DNA of 64,000 nucleotides from Niastella yeongjuensis. GTDB taxonomy: Bacteria > Bacteroidota > Bacteroidia > Chitinophagales > Chitinophagaceae. Numbering within the stretch: position 1 is the stretch's first letter; the number at the start of each line of letters is the position of its first letter. Made by a program: the position numbers and the translations under genes. Of this stretch, positions 43,175-50,931 are shown piece after piece. Below the pieces are notes generated by a model. It made no database searches, had not been told where the DNA came from, and saw only the letters and a program-made list of their open reading frames with translations. The stretch covers positions 124,001 through 188,000 of the forward strand of contig NZ_FOCZ01000001.1 of the NCBI RefSeq assembly GCF_900110245.1, written 5' to 3'.

Positions 43175-43209
43175 AATTTTAAACCATCTAAATGGTGCTT
43201 TACTACTAT

Positions 43210-43249
43210 AAACAGAAAAAAAGAACAACGCCTCAGGGCTGAAGCGTTG
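43210..43249 (-). terminator. Terminator after the 2-hydroxyacid dehydrogenase gene
   Basis: On the reverse strand CAACGC/GCGTTG arms with an inner TCAG/CTGA pairing are followed by TTCTTTTTTT. It lies between the 43317-44240 stop and greA, so greA must have a promoter downstream of it. Confidence 0.75.
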
Positions 43250-43316
43250 CACTACTGTATAAAACAAAAATAAACTTTTTTTCAGAATGATTAAGGCACC
43301 TGGTTCTATTTTTTAA

Positions 43317-44240
43317 CTAAATCCCCAATTTCTCAACTACTACGGTTGCCATTTTAAGAAAGGCTTCATGACTATACCCCGCAGTGTGGGGTGTAATCAA
43401 CACATTAGGCTGCTGCAACAACCAGTCCAGCTCGCTTTTTTGGGCAGCTGAATAAGTCTCCAGCTTTTCATTTTCCAGCACATCGAGACCGGCCCCGGCA
43501 ATTTTGCCATTTTGAAGCGCCCTGATTATAGCGCCTGTGTCCTGAACCTTACCGCGTGACGCATTCAAAAAAAACGGCTTGCGTTCCAGGGCATTGAAAA
43601 ATGCATCATTGGCATAATGAAAGGTTTCATCTGTCAGTGGCAGGTGCATGCTTACCACATCGGCATAACGGGCAATCTGCTCCGGGTTGGCTTCCCGTAC
43701 AAAAGTTTTAGCAAAATCGAACTTGTATTTATCGCAGGCCAGTACGGTAACGTCGAAGGAAGAAAGCAATTTGGCAAAAGCGCCGCCGGTATTTCCAAAC
43801 CCTATAATACCAACTGTTTTACCCGTAAGTTCTATACCCCGGTTGGCATCGCGGATCCACTTGCCTTCCCTGATCTCCTGCATGCTGCTGTTCATCTTGT
43901 TCATGAGACCCAGCAACATTCCCAACACATGTTCTGCAACGGCATTGCGGTTACCTTCGGGACTGCTTACACATTTTATACCCTTGCTTTCTGCATAGGT
44001 TACATCAATCAATTCCATACCACTTCCCAGGCGGCCGATCCATTTTAATTTGCCGGCCCGGTCAATCATGGGTTTATCGATCTTCAGGCGGGTAGTAACA
44101 ATTAAACCTTCTGCTTCATGAACAGTATCCAACAGCTCTTCATAGGTAACTGCGGGAACAAACTGAACGGTATATCCTTTTTTCTCTAACTGCTCAATAA
44201 GCCAGTTGTGCACTTTGGCAGTGATTATTACATGCTTCAT
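43317..44240 (-). CDS. D-2-hydroxyacid dehydrogenase
   Basis: A 307-residue NAD-dependent dehydrogenase of the D-isomer 2-hydroxyacid (SerA-like) family. NAD binding: [20 protein letters not shown]. Catalytic Arg is in [12 protein letters not shown], Glu in [10 protein letters not shown] and His in [13 protein letters not shown]. Lacking the C-terminal ACT domain, it is a short form; it could be a phosphoglycerate dehydrogenase or an enzyme for another 2-hydroxy acid. It lies 21 bases after rsmA on the same strand and may share its transcript. Confidence 0.88.
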   Translation of the reverse strand: MKHVIITAKVHNWLIEQLEKKGYTVQFVPAVTYEELLDTVHEAEGLIVTTRLKIDKPMIDRAGKLKWIGRLGSGMELIDVTYAESKGIKCVSSPEGNRNAVAEHVLGMLLGLMNKMNSSMQEIREGKWIRDANRGIELTGKTVGIIGFGNTGGAFAKLLSSFDVTVLACDKYKFDFAKTFVREANPEQIARYADVVSMHLPLTDETFHYANDAFFNALERKPFFLNASRGKVQDTGAIIRALQNGKIAGAGLDVLENEKLETYSAAQKSELDWLLQQPNVLITPHTAGYSHEAFLKMATVVVEKLGI

Positions 44241-44261
44241 TCTTATCCTCGTTGTTGGGTC

Positions 44262-45014
44262 TTATTTCATGGTAAAAGTAAGCCGCGCAAAATCATTTAC
44301 AGTTAATTGTTCGGCCCTTTTATCGAATATGGGATCTTGTAATGCTTCGGGTGTATATAGGCTTTTAACGGCATTACGTAACATTTTACGCCGCTGGTTA
44401 AAAGCGGTTTTCACCAATACAAAAAATGATCTTTCACTTTTCATGTCAGGAATTGTTTGCCGGGGCGTTAACCTGATCACCGCGCTCTTTACTTTGGGCG
44501 GCGGGTTGAACGCATTTTCACTCACTTCAAACAAATACTCCACATCAAAAAAAGCCTGTACCAGCACACTTAGTATGCCATATACTTTACTGCCTTCGCC
44601 GGCAACCACCCGTTGGGCCACTTCTTTCTGGAACATGCCCACTACTACCTGCACACTTGCTTTCCAATCCAGCACCTTGAATAAGATCTGGGAGGAAATA
44701 TTGTAGGGGAAATTACCAACCACCGTAAAAGGTTCGCTATAGGGTTGGTCAACGGTGAGAAAATCCTGGTGAATGATCTTTGATTGCAGTGCCGGGTATG
44801 TCTTTAATAACCAGGTCACTTTTTCTTCGTCCAGCTCAACACATTTAAATTCTATATCCGGCAGCTGCAACAGGTATTTGGTCAGGGCACCTCCACCTGG
44901 TCCTACCTCCAACAGTCGTTGAAATGGATGCTCCTGCAGCGCCTGCACTATTTTATGACAAATATTTTCATCTTTCAGAAAATGCTGTCCCAGCGATTTT
45001 TTTAGTGTATACAC
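44262..45014 (-). CDS. rsmA: 16S rRNA dimethyladenosine transferase, GTG start
   Basis: A 250-residue RsmA (KsgA), methylating the two adjacent adenines near the 3' end of 16S rRNA. SAM motif I is LLEVGPGGGALTKYLL, motif IV GNFPYNISSQIL, and NPPPKVKSAVIRL and FNQRRKMLRNAVKSL are conserved. The ORF stays open 35 codons further upstream, but that part is a translation of 7- and 8-bp repeat arrays (for example HSPLTTHHSLLTTHP). The GTG at 45014, giving YTLKKSLGQHFLKDENI after the start, matches the family N-terminus and is chosen. Confidence 0.95.
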   Translation of the reverse strand: MYTLKKSLGQHFLKDENICHKIVQALQEHPFQRLLEVGPGGGALTKYLLQLPDIEFKCVELDEEKVTWLLKTYPALQSKIIHQDFLTVDQPYSEPFTVVGNFPYNISSQILFKVLDWKASVQVVVGMFQKEVAQRVVAGEGSKVYGILSVLVQAFFDVEYLFEVSENAFNPPPKVKSAVIRLTPRQTIPDMKSERSFFVLVKTAFNQRRKMLRNAVKSLYTPEALQDPIFDKRAEQLTVNDFARLTFTMK

Positions 45015-45030
45015 GGAGCGAAGGTAAGAA

Positions 45031-45107
45031 GAGTTGACGGGTTCACAAGTTAACAAGTTGATGGGGTGAGTAGTGAGTAGTGAGTGGTGAGTGGTGAGTG
45101 GTGAGTG
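45031..45107. repeat. Composite array: four 8-bp units joined to six 7-bp units
   Basis: The 8-bp part reads gagttgac, gggttcac, aagttaac, aagttgat (45031-45062). The 7-bp part reads gtgagta twice, then gtgagtg four times (45066-45107). It lies just upstream of rsmA and creates a false N-terminal extension of that ORF. Confidence 0.9.
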
Positions 45108-45155
45108 GGCTCGCGACATTTGGGATTGCTTTGCTATCTAACATCTCCCCAATTT

Positions 45156-45203
45156 TTCTGCCTCCTGCCTTTTATTTCTGCCTTCTGCCCTCTGCCTTCT
45201 GCC
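45156..45203. repeat. 7-bp array, TTCTGCC type
   Basis: ttctgcc, tcctgcc, a six-base interruption, then ttctgcc, ttctgcc, ctctgcc, ttctgcc. It lies between the rsmA upstream array and a terminator. Confidence 0.85.
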
Positions 45204-45211
45204 AAAATATA

Positions 45212-45260
45212 AAAGAGGTAGGGTTCTATCATTCAAGAATGAATGTAACCGTACCTCTTT
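45212..45260 (-). terminator. Long hairpin terminator of the 45292-45723 gene
   Basis: AAAGAGGTA/TACCTCTTT, GGTT/AACC and an inner CATTC/GAATG pair across 49 bases with one mismatch. On the reverse strand it is followed by TTTTATATTTT. Confidence 0.8.
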
Positions 45261-45291
45261 CGATCCGCATGAAACTAAAACCTTAGTCAAC

Positions 45292-45723
45292 TTATAATAA
45301 CCATCCTGATTTTTTTGTGGTAAGGGGTCTGGGTTTTGATAACTCCTGTTTCCTTGTTATTTCCTGCCGCATAAACCCTGCATACGTATACAGCCCAACA
45401 GGCACTACACGAAACGCCGGCTTATCGGTTTTACCTACGCTATCAAAAATTTCCAGTGAATTCAATAGTATATCGGCCAGTTTATCAGAACTGGCAGTGC
45501 CATCAGCCATTTTATTCAAGGCTGCGATATCTTTAGTGAGTTTGTCTGTACTAGCAACACCATCCCTAAAAGGATTGACCTTCTTAGCTCCTTTACCAAT
45601 AGATCGATTGGAAATTGCTTCCTGGTATTTTACATACCTGGGTGAATGTGGGGCAACGTTCTGTGCCGGGCTATCATAATAACACAATGAGATAACCAAC
45701 ACAGCCAATAGGGTGTTTTTCAT
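45292..45723 (-). CDS. Small secreted protein of unknown function
   Basis: A 143-residue protein with a clear signal peptide (MKNTLLAVLVISLCYYDSPAQ). The mature part has two similar segments, GVASTDKLTKDIAALNKMADG and TASSDKLADILLNSLEIFD, which look like a short internal repeat (A/TASTDKL...). The C-terminus is basic (KQELSKPRPLTTKKS). No family or catalytic motif is recognised. It has its own long terminator hairpin. Confidence 0.65.
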   Translation of the reverse strand: MKNTLLAVLVISLCYYDSPAQNVAPHSPRYVKYQEAISNRSIGKGAKKVNPFRDGVASTDKLTKDIAALNKMADGTASSDKLADILLNSLEIFDSVGKTDKPAFRVVPVGLYTYAGFMRQEITRKQELSKPRPLTTKKSGWLL

Positions 45724-46114
45724 AAATACGGATTGCTAGGGCAAACTATAAACGAGCCTTTCAAACATTTATTGGTACGGTCAATCTAAATTAAACACTT
45801 ACCAATAACAGATAGTCAGGCTATTTTGAATAATTCTAATACCATCCGCTGAACGATCATACCTACACGAACAATGTACCTTCCACACAAATCCTTCAGC
45901 AGCGCACCCAAGTTATAAAACATTCTATAACAATAAAATAGGATAAATACTTCGCACAATTTCGCCCTAATTGTTTTCCCACCCCTTTGGCCTACGGAAA
46001 AGCCCTTATTTCAACACCCAAAACCGGGGTCCAGCCTAAAAAATACCCTTTTACCTTAAAACTTTCACCTTGAACATTATATCGTAAATTAGCCGCTTCA
46101 ATAGTAAACTCACA
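45724..46114. other. Intergenic region, 391 bases
   Basis: Divergent gap between the small secreted protein gene and pdxA, so promoters for both should lie here. I found no exact TAnnTTTG element, ORF or repeat array. Confidence 0.5.
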
Positions 46115-47215
46115 ATGAACGCACAACAACAAAAACCTATAATAGGCATTTCGATCGGCGATTTGAACGGTATTGGGGCAGAACTGGTTATAAAAACCCT
46201 CAACGATCATCGCCTGCTCGAACTTTGCACCCCCGTAATTTTCGCCTCCAATAAAGTGATCAACTTTTATCGCAAATCAGTACCCGACATCAATTTCAGC
46301 TATCAAAGCATTAAGGAACTGAACCGCGTTAATTTTAAACAGATCAACATTTTCAACTGCTGGGAAGAAGAAGTAGGCATTACCCCCGGACAATTAAGCG
46401 ACATAGGCGGCAAATACGCCATTAAATCACTGACCCAGGCTGCACAGGCCCTGAAAGAAGGCAAGATCCATGGACTGGTTACCGCCCCCATTCATAAAAA
46501 GAACACCCACAGCAACGAATTCAATTATACCGGCCATACTCCTTATTTGAAACATATTTTCGGAGTAAATGATGTGGTCATGCTGATGGTAGCCGGTAAT
46601 TTCAGAGTAGGGTTGTTAAGTGAGCACGTACCTGTAAGTGAAGCCGCCAAACATGTAACACGCGAAAACATTCTGTCTAAACTCAGCATCATCAATAACT
46701 CGCTGATAAAAGATTTCGGGATCGATAAACCTAAAGTAGCGGTACTGGGCCTTAATCCCCATGCCGGCGACGAAGGACTGATTGGCCGGGAAGAAGAAGA
46801 AATTATAAAACCTGCCATTAAAGATGCCCGTCATTTTATGCTGGCTATGGGCCCTTACAGCGCTGATGCATTCTTTGCCCGCCGCCAGTATGAAAAGTTC
46901 GATGCGGTGCTGGCCATGTACCACGATCAGGGTTTGATCCCCTTTAAATCGCTGGCTATTGGCGAAGGCGTGAATTATACAGCAGGACTGCCTGCAGTTC
47001 GTACTTCACCCGACCACGGCACTGCTTTTGATATTGCCGGTAAGAACAAGGCCGATCATACTTCTTTCCTCACAGCTATTTTCGAATGTATCGATATCAT
47101 CGAACGCCGAAACAGTTATGTTGAAAACCATCGTAACCCCGTGAAGAAAGTAACACCGGCGATACTGGCCAACGTAGAGGACGAAAAGATTGAAGAAGAT
47201 CCCAACAACGAATAA
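46115..47215 (+). CDS. pdxA: 4-hydroxythreonine-4-phosphate dehydrogenase
   Basis: A 366-residue PdxA, oxidising 4-phospho-hydroxy-L-threonine in the DXP-dependent route to pyridoxal phosphate. Start GISIGDLNGIGAELVIKTL; metal and substrate residues in TAPIHKKNTH, FNYTGHTPYLKHIF, GLNPHAGDEGLIGREE, AMYHDQGLIPFKSL and VRTSPDHGTAFDIAGK (the three metal His). The C-terminal tail ENVEDEKIEEDPNNE-like end is acidic and slightly longer than in E. coli (329). It is monocistronic, with a clear terminator. Confidence 0.96.
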   Translation: MNAQQQKPIIGISIGDLNGIGAELVIKTLNDHRLLELCTPVIFASNKVINFYRKSVPDINFSYQSIKELNRVNFKQINIFNCWEEEVGITPGQLSDIGGKYAIKSLTQAAQALKEGKIHGLVTAPIHKKNTHSNEFNYTGHTPYLKHIFGVNDVVMLMVAGNFRVGLLSEHVPVSEAAKHVTRENILSKLSIINNSLIKDFGIDKPKVAVLGLNPHAGDEGLIGREEEEIIKPAIKDARHFMLAMGPYSADAFFARRQYEKFDAVLAMYHDQGLIPFKSLAIGEGVNYTAGLPAVRTSPDHGTAFDIAGKNKADHTSFLTAIFECIDIIERRNSYVENHRNPVKKVTPAILANVEDEKIEEDPNNE

Positions 47216-47236
47216 TCAACGGTATTGTATAAAAGC

Positions 47237-47268
47237 AAAATCCTCCCGGCAGCCGGGAGGATTTTTTA
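47237..47268 (+). terminator. Rho-independent terminator of pdxA
   Basis: AATCCTCCCGG and CCGGGAGGATT form an 11-bp stem with a 3-base loop, followed by T-rich sequence. Confidence 0.88.
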
Positions 47269-47283
47269 TTTTGATAGGACAAG

Positions 47284-47457
47284 TAGGCTAAGGTCTATGA
47301 AATAAGATGCCAGTCATTGCAGCTATTTCATTCAAAAAAATATAGGCTAAGGTTTAAGAAGGGGTATGCCCGCTAAGGGCAACCACTTCATGCAAAAGCA
47401 CAAGCTAAGGTTTACAAAAAAAGGTTACACATCAGAGCAACCGACATAAGTTAAGGT
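47284..47457. repeat. Diverged tandem repeat of about 58 bases
   Basis: A taggctaaggt-like motif begins at 47284, 47343, 47401 and 47447, so spacing is 59, 58 and 46 bases. The parts between are also alike: tatgcc or ttacac, then a gcaacca-like stretch, ttcat and an A-rich end. No ORF or repeat-spacer pattern is present. Confidence 0.65.
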
Positions 47458-47557
47458 TCAAGGAAAATTTTACATACAGCGATATATATCGGCTATATCA
47501 TGCCAAATACAGGATATCCCCACGTTGCCGTGAGCAGTAAAAGAAAGGCTTATTAAA

Positions 47558-47704
47558 TTATATATTTTGAAGTGCTACCTGGTATCCGTTGTCTTTAACC
47601 ACCACCAGGTCCTGGCCCTTATCAAACGAGCATTCGTTCTCTACAGATAAAATGGTGCGGTAAGTAAAACGTAATTTGAAGAAACACAGGAATAAAGACA
47701 ACAT
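47558..47704 (-). CDS. Possible 48-residue protein
   Basis: The reverse-strand ORF starts MLSLFLCFFKLRFTYRT and continues SVENECSFDKGQDLVVVKDN to the end GYQVALQNI. The central part alternates polar and hydrophobic residues as in a small beta-sheet, and codon use looks coding. There is no second line of evidence, and no family is recognised. Confidence 0.35.
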   Translation of the reverse strand: MLSLFLCFFKLRFTYRTILSVENECSFDKGQDLVVVKDNGYQVALQNI

Positions 47705-47900
47705 GTTTTCAGTTTTCAGATGTACTATCAACAATTATAATACACCTTTATAACGCATCTACTGATTAAATTATTTCTCCTGCTTTTAATAAAGAATTAT
47801 ACTTATTCATCAACTGACTGATTATCATCAAACTGAACTTTAACAAATAAAAACTATTTGATATAGATCAATGCGCCTGTAAGTTATCCATGTTGCTGCG

Positions 47901-48599
47901 TTATTTGAAGAGGTCGTTTGCTAAACCTTTATTGATCGTATAGCTGGTATATGAGATCTGAATTTTACCTTTTTGATTACTGGTTGCCGTAGTGGTTTTC
48001 GGTTGTTGGCCACCTGCATCGTAATCGAAGGCAAGGCCTTTGGGTAGTTTATAATCTTTGGTAGCAAATAAAAAAGAGATGGTATCGGGCAAACCACGGC
48101 TGGCATATTTGCCATATTGCATTTCCATTTCATAGGTACCGTTTTCACGGGTAGTAATAATGGCCTTCTTAACCAGGGCTTCCTTTTCATCGATGTACAG
48201 CGTTGACACCACTACATCGCTTTTTTCATCAAGAGGCAATAGCTTTACAATAGTAACCGGTTCGTTATTCACCGTACCTTTCCCTGCTGGTACTGCAGTA
48301 TAATTATTTCCTTCAAACAAAGCTGCCAGGTTTATATTGCCGCCACCCTTGGGTACAATAGAAATACCATCCTGTTTTTTGATCTTGAATTTATCGGGCT
48401 TCTTATAGAAGATGGTCACTTTCGATTCGGGCACTTTCATAAATGCCACATCGGTTTTCATTATTCCTTCCGCCTCGTAATCATTTACAAGCGCCAGTTT
48501 ATCTTTCACCTTTTTTATGAATTCAGTGGCATCCTGCGCCCGGCTTGTAAAACCAGGCAATAAGAACAACAGCAATAAAGCGGGAACCGATAATTTCAT
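47901..48599 (-). CDS. LolA-like outer-membrane lipoprotein-sorting family protein
   Basis: A 232-residue exported protein with signal peptide MKLSVPALLLLFLLPGFTSRAQ; the ATG five codons upstream (MNTLG) is less likely. The mature part fits the LolA/LolB-like fold of half-barrel strands: DATEFIKKVKDKLALVNDYEAEG, FYKKPDKFKIKKQDG, VTIVKLLPLDEKSDVVVSTL and YIDEKEALVKKAIITTRENG. Family members carry lipoproteins or lipids across the periplasm, or sense them. A specific function cannot be assigned; the DUF4292/LolA-like groups are both possible. Confidence 0.75.
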   Translation of the reverse strand: MKLSVPALLLLFLLPGFTSRAQDATEFIKKVKDKLALVNDYEAEGIMKTDVAFMKVPESKVTIFYKKPDKFKIKKQDGISIVPKGGGNINLAALFEGNNYTAVPAGKGTVNNEPVTIVKLLPLDEKSDVVVSTLYIDEKEALVKKAIITTRENGTYEMEMQYGKYASRGLPDTISFLFATKDYKLPKGLAFDYDAGGQQPKTTTATSNQKGKIQISYTSYTINKGLANDLFK

Positions 48600-48674
48600 A
48601 CCCAAAGTATTCATACTGCAAATTTAACACTCACCCATTTGCCGGGTACATGCTAACACACATTTAACGAAGCC

Positions 48675-49607
48675 TTACAGAAAGCTGTCAGCATCGCGGT
48701 ATGCTTTTATAAGCGCTACTTCCCCCTCCTGCCCTTTTTGGGCATTTCCATGTTCCATACCCAGTATTCCTTTATACCCTTTTTCATGGAGGTGTTTGAA
48801 AATATTCCTGTAATTCATTTCGCCGGTACCGGGTTCCTTTCTTCCCGGGTTATCGCCTATTTGCAGATAACCGATCTCTTCCCACGACTTATCGATATTG
48901 TTTATAATATCGCCTTCGTTGCGTTGCATGTGGTACATATCGAACAACATTTTGCAGGCCGGGCTGTTTACCGCTTTACAGATCATATAGGCCTGATCGG
49001 AATGACGCAGGAACAGGTCGGGATTGTCGCTCAGCATTTCCAGCACCATCACCAGGCCATGCGGTTCCAGTATGGCGCTTGCTTTGCGCAGGGCCGCAAT
49101 TACATTGGCCGTTTGATATTCAAACGACAAGGACCTTTCATAATTACCCGGTACTACCGTCATCCATTTGGCGCCGCAGCGTTTGGCCACTTCCACGGCA
49201 ATTTTGCAATCATTCATCATTTTATCTATCCATTCCTGCTTACCGGTAGTAAGCGAGGTTTTCCAATGCCAGTTGTCTGAAGTAACTACAAACACACCCA
49301 TGTTCATGCCCAGCTTTTGCAGGGTATCGCCAATTTTCTTTTGTAGTTCGGGAGTGCGGGCCATCATACCATTGTCTTCAATGGAACGAAAACCATGGTC
49401 ATACGCAAATTTTATCTGGTCAATAAAATCGGCGCCAGCACTGTTTTTGAACATCCCGTCATGCGTGGCATAATTTAAATTGAATGGTTTATCTGCAGCG
49501 GGCATGGGTTGCTGAAAGGAAGCGGTAGCAGCAGCACCGGCAGCAGAAGCTGTTAGTATAGAAGCGCCGGTAAGTGACAGCTGTTGCAGAAAGTTTCGTC
49601 TTTTCAT
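48675..49607 (-). CDS. Tat-exported sugar phosphate isomerase/epimerase-like TIM barrel
   Basis: A 310-residue protein with a twin-arginine signal (KRRNFLQQLSLTGASILTASAAGA), which sets the start at 49607 over an ATG 13 codons upstream. The rest is an AP-endonuclease-2-like TIM barrel related to hydroxypyruvate isomerase: MMARTPELQKKIGDTLQKLG, GAKWMTVVPGNYE, LVMVLEMLSDNPDLF, CKMLFDMYHMQRNEGD, YLQIGDNPGRKEPGTGEM and YKGILGMEHG. The Glu, Asp and His residues fit a divalent-metal isomerase site. Such periplasmic enzymes usually accompany carbohydrate breakdown genes, and the next genes (SUMF1-domain protein and Gfo/Idh oxidoreductase) are divergent. Confidence 0.88.
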   Translation of the reverse strand: MKRRNFLQQLSLTGASILTASAAGAAATASFQQPMPAADKPFNLNYATHDGMFKNSAGADFIDQIKFAYDHGFRSIEDNGMMARTPELQKKIGDTLQKLGMNMGVFVVTSDNWHWKTSLTTGKQEWIDKMMNDCKIAVEVAKRCGAKWMTVVPGNYERSLSFEYQTANVIAALRKASAILEPHGLVMVLEMLSDNPDLFLRHSDQAYMICKAVNSPACKMLFDMYHMQRNEGDIINNIDKSWEEIGYLQIGDNPGRKEPGTGEMNYRNIFKHLHEKGYKGILGMEHGNAQKGQEGEVALIKAYRDADSFL

Positions 49608-49910
49608 ATAGAGCCGTTTAGTATTTAAATTTATGGATAATAACATTTAGCTCCCTACCATTTCATAGAGAAAAACAAAAAATAAACAGCTACTAACGGT
49701 TTAGGGGTCCCTCATCGTTGTACGACTTATTGAAAAGGCAGTAGGCAGTAGGCAATGGGCAATGGGAAAAGCATGTATTTGCATGATGCTTGTGGTTTAT
49801 AGTTTACAGCTGTATTCCCTGCAAACGTTTACATTGCTTAATCCGGGTTATTGGTACAGATGGAATGCTTTAATTTCTTAATTTCCATTTCCTTCATCAA
49901 AAGCGCGCCT
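49608..49910. other. Divergent intergenic region, 303 bases
   Basis: Upstream region of both the isomerase-like gene and the SUMF1-domain gene. It contains the 7-bp array at 49736-49763 and no convincing promoter element. Confidence 0.5.
49736..49763. repeat. 7-bp array, AGGCARTR type, four units
   Basis: aggcagt, aggcagt, aggcaat, gggcaat. It is the same unit family as the array inside the ABC ATPase gene at 12964-12998. Confidence 0.85.
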
Positions 49911-50873
49911 GTGAAATCAATACAAATTGTAATATCAGTATTATTTGCGAGTGCTAATGCAATAGCACAACTCAGTCCTCCAACCGAATTTGTACCCTAT
50001 GAACAAAATATACCTGGTAGTACCGTCTCGTTCAATATGGTGCCTGTTCCCGCCGGCAATTTCAATATGGGTAGTCCGGGTTCGGAAACAGGTCACAAAG
50101 CCACTGAGGGCCCGGTGAAAAAAGTACAGCTCGATGCTTTTTGGATGGGTGCCAGAGAAGTGACCTACGATGAGTTTTTATTGTTCTTCAACGATGAAAA
50201 CACGCCGCGAGAATCGGAGGTAGATGCAGTTACCCGGCCCACCCCACAATACATTGACCTGAGCTGGGGTATGGGCAAACAGGGCGGCTTTCCGGTAAAC
50301 AGCATGTCGCAATACACGGCTATGATGTATTGCCGCTGGCTGTATAATAAAACCGGCGTTTTTTACCGGCTGCCTACCGAAGCTGAATGGGAATATGCCT
50401 GCCGCGCAGGCAGCACCGGCACTTACTTTTTTGGCGACGATGCCAAACAGCTGAAAGAGTATGCCTGGTTCGCCGATAACAGCAATAAGAAGTACCAGAA
50501 AACCGGACTGAAAAAACCAAACGCCTGGGGATTGTATGATATGCTGGGCAATGTTAGTGAATGGACGCTCGACCAATACCAGGATGATTATTTCACCGTC
50601 ATTGGCGAAACCCCCAACAATCCCATGATAGCGCCAACGGAAACCTACCCACGCGCAGTACGTGGCGGCGGCTATCTTGATAAATCCGATGCCCTGCGTT
50701 GCGCCAGCCGTCAGCCATCCGATGCGGCCTGGAACAGACGTGATCCGCAAATGCCAAAAAGCAAATGGTGGCTCACCGATGCCATGGCCGTTGGGTTCAG
50801 GATCGTTCGGCCTGCTAAACCACCTACTGCTGAAGAAGCAGCCGCTTTTTATAAAAAATATTGCCACGAGTAA
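49911..50873 (+). CDS. SUMF1/FGE-sulfatase-domain exported protein, catalytic cysteines absent
   Basis: A protein of about 320 residues. A GTG at 49911 gives a typical signal peptide (KSIQIVISVLFASANAIAQ after the start); an ATG at 49860 would add 17 residues and spoil it, so GTG is preferred. The SUMF1 domain is complete: VPAGNFNMGSPGSE, DAFWMGAREVTYDEF, YRLPTEAEWEYACRAGSTG, AWGLYDMLGNVSEWTLDQY and RAVRGGGYLDKSDALRCASR. In formylglycine-generating enzymes the segment after RGGS(Y/W) holds the CHxxYC cysteine pair; here it reads LDKSDA. It is therefore unlikely to activate sulfatases and is closer to the non-enzymatic GldK/GldJ-like relatives. Confidence 0.85.
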   Translation: MKSIQIVISVLFASANAIAQLSPPTEFVPYEQNIPGSTVSFNMVPVPAGNFNMGSPGSETGHKATEGPVKKVQLDAFWMGAREVTYDEFLLFFNDENTPRESEVDAVTRPTPQYIDLSWGMGKQGGFPVNSMSQYTAMMYCRWLYNKTGVFYRLPTEAEWEYACRAGSTGTYFFGDDAKQLKEYAWFADNSNKKYQKTGLKKPNAWGLYDMLGNVSEWTLDQYQDDYFTVIGETPNNPMIAPTETYPRAVRGGGYLDKSDALRCASRQPSDAAWNRRDPQMPKSKWWLTDAMAVGFRIVRPAKPPTAEEAAAFYKKYCHE

Positions 50874-50931
50874 TGCGCTGCATTACCAGGCATGCTGAAA
50901 CAGGGATCCCGATTTTGTACAACTAAAACTG

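Larger units (their letters stand above)
47269..47900. other. Gene-poor region between pdxA and the LolA-like gene
   Basis: About 630 bases holding the 58-base tandem repeat, a possible 48-residue ORF on the reverse strand (47558-47704) and a final AT-rich stretch upstream with no recognised feature. Confidence 0.5.

Noticed and set aside
45015-45119. N-terminal extension of RsmA (35 residues)
   Set aside because: It is a translation of 7- and 8-bp repeat arrays. The family N-terminus YTLKKSLGQHF follows a GTG at 45014.
45066-45203. Heptamer arrays as CRISPR or phage att sites
   Set aside because: The units are continuous and only seven bases long; there is no integrase or tRNA gene nearby.
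47284-47457. CRISPR-like repeat
   Set aside because: The whole 58-base unit is repeated, with no constant repeat and unique spacer pattern, and no cas gene is present.
48738-49280. 180-residue plus-strand ORF inside the TIM-barrel gene
   Set aside because: It is antisense to a clear Tat-exported isomerase-like protein and shows no signal or family pattern of its own.
50178-50867. 229-residue reverse-strand ORF inside the SUMF1-domain gene
   Set aside because: It is the shadow of a conserved coding region with high third-position bias.
49911-50873. Active formylglycine-generating enzyme
   Set aside because: The catalytic cysteine pair is absent from the expected segment.
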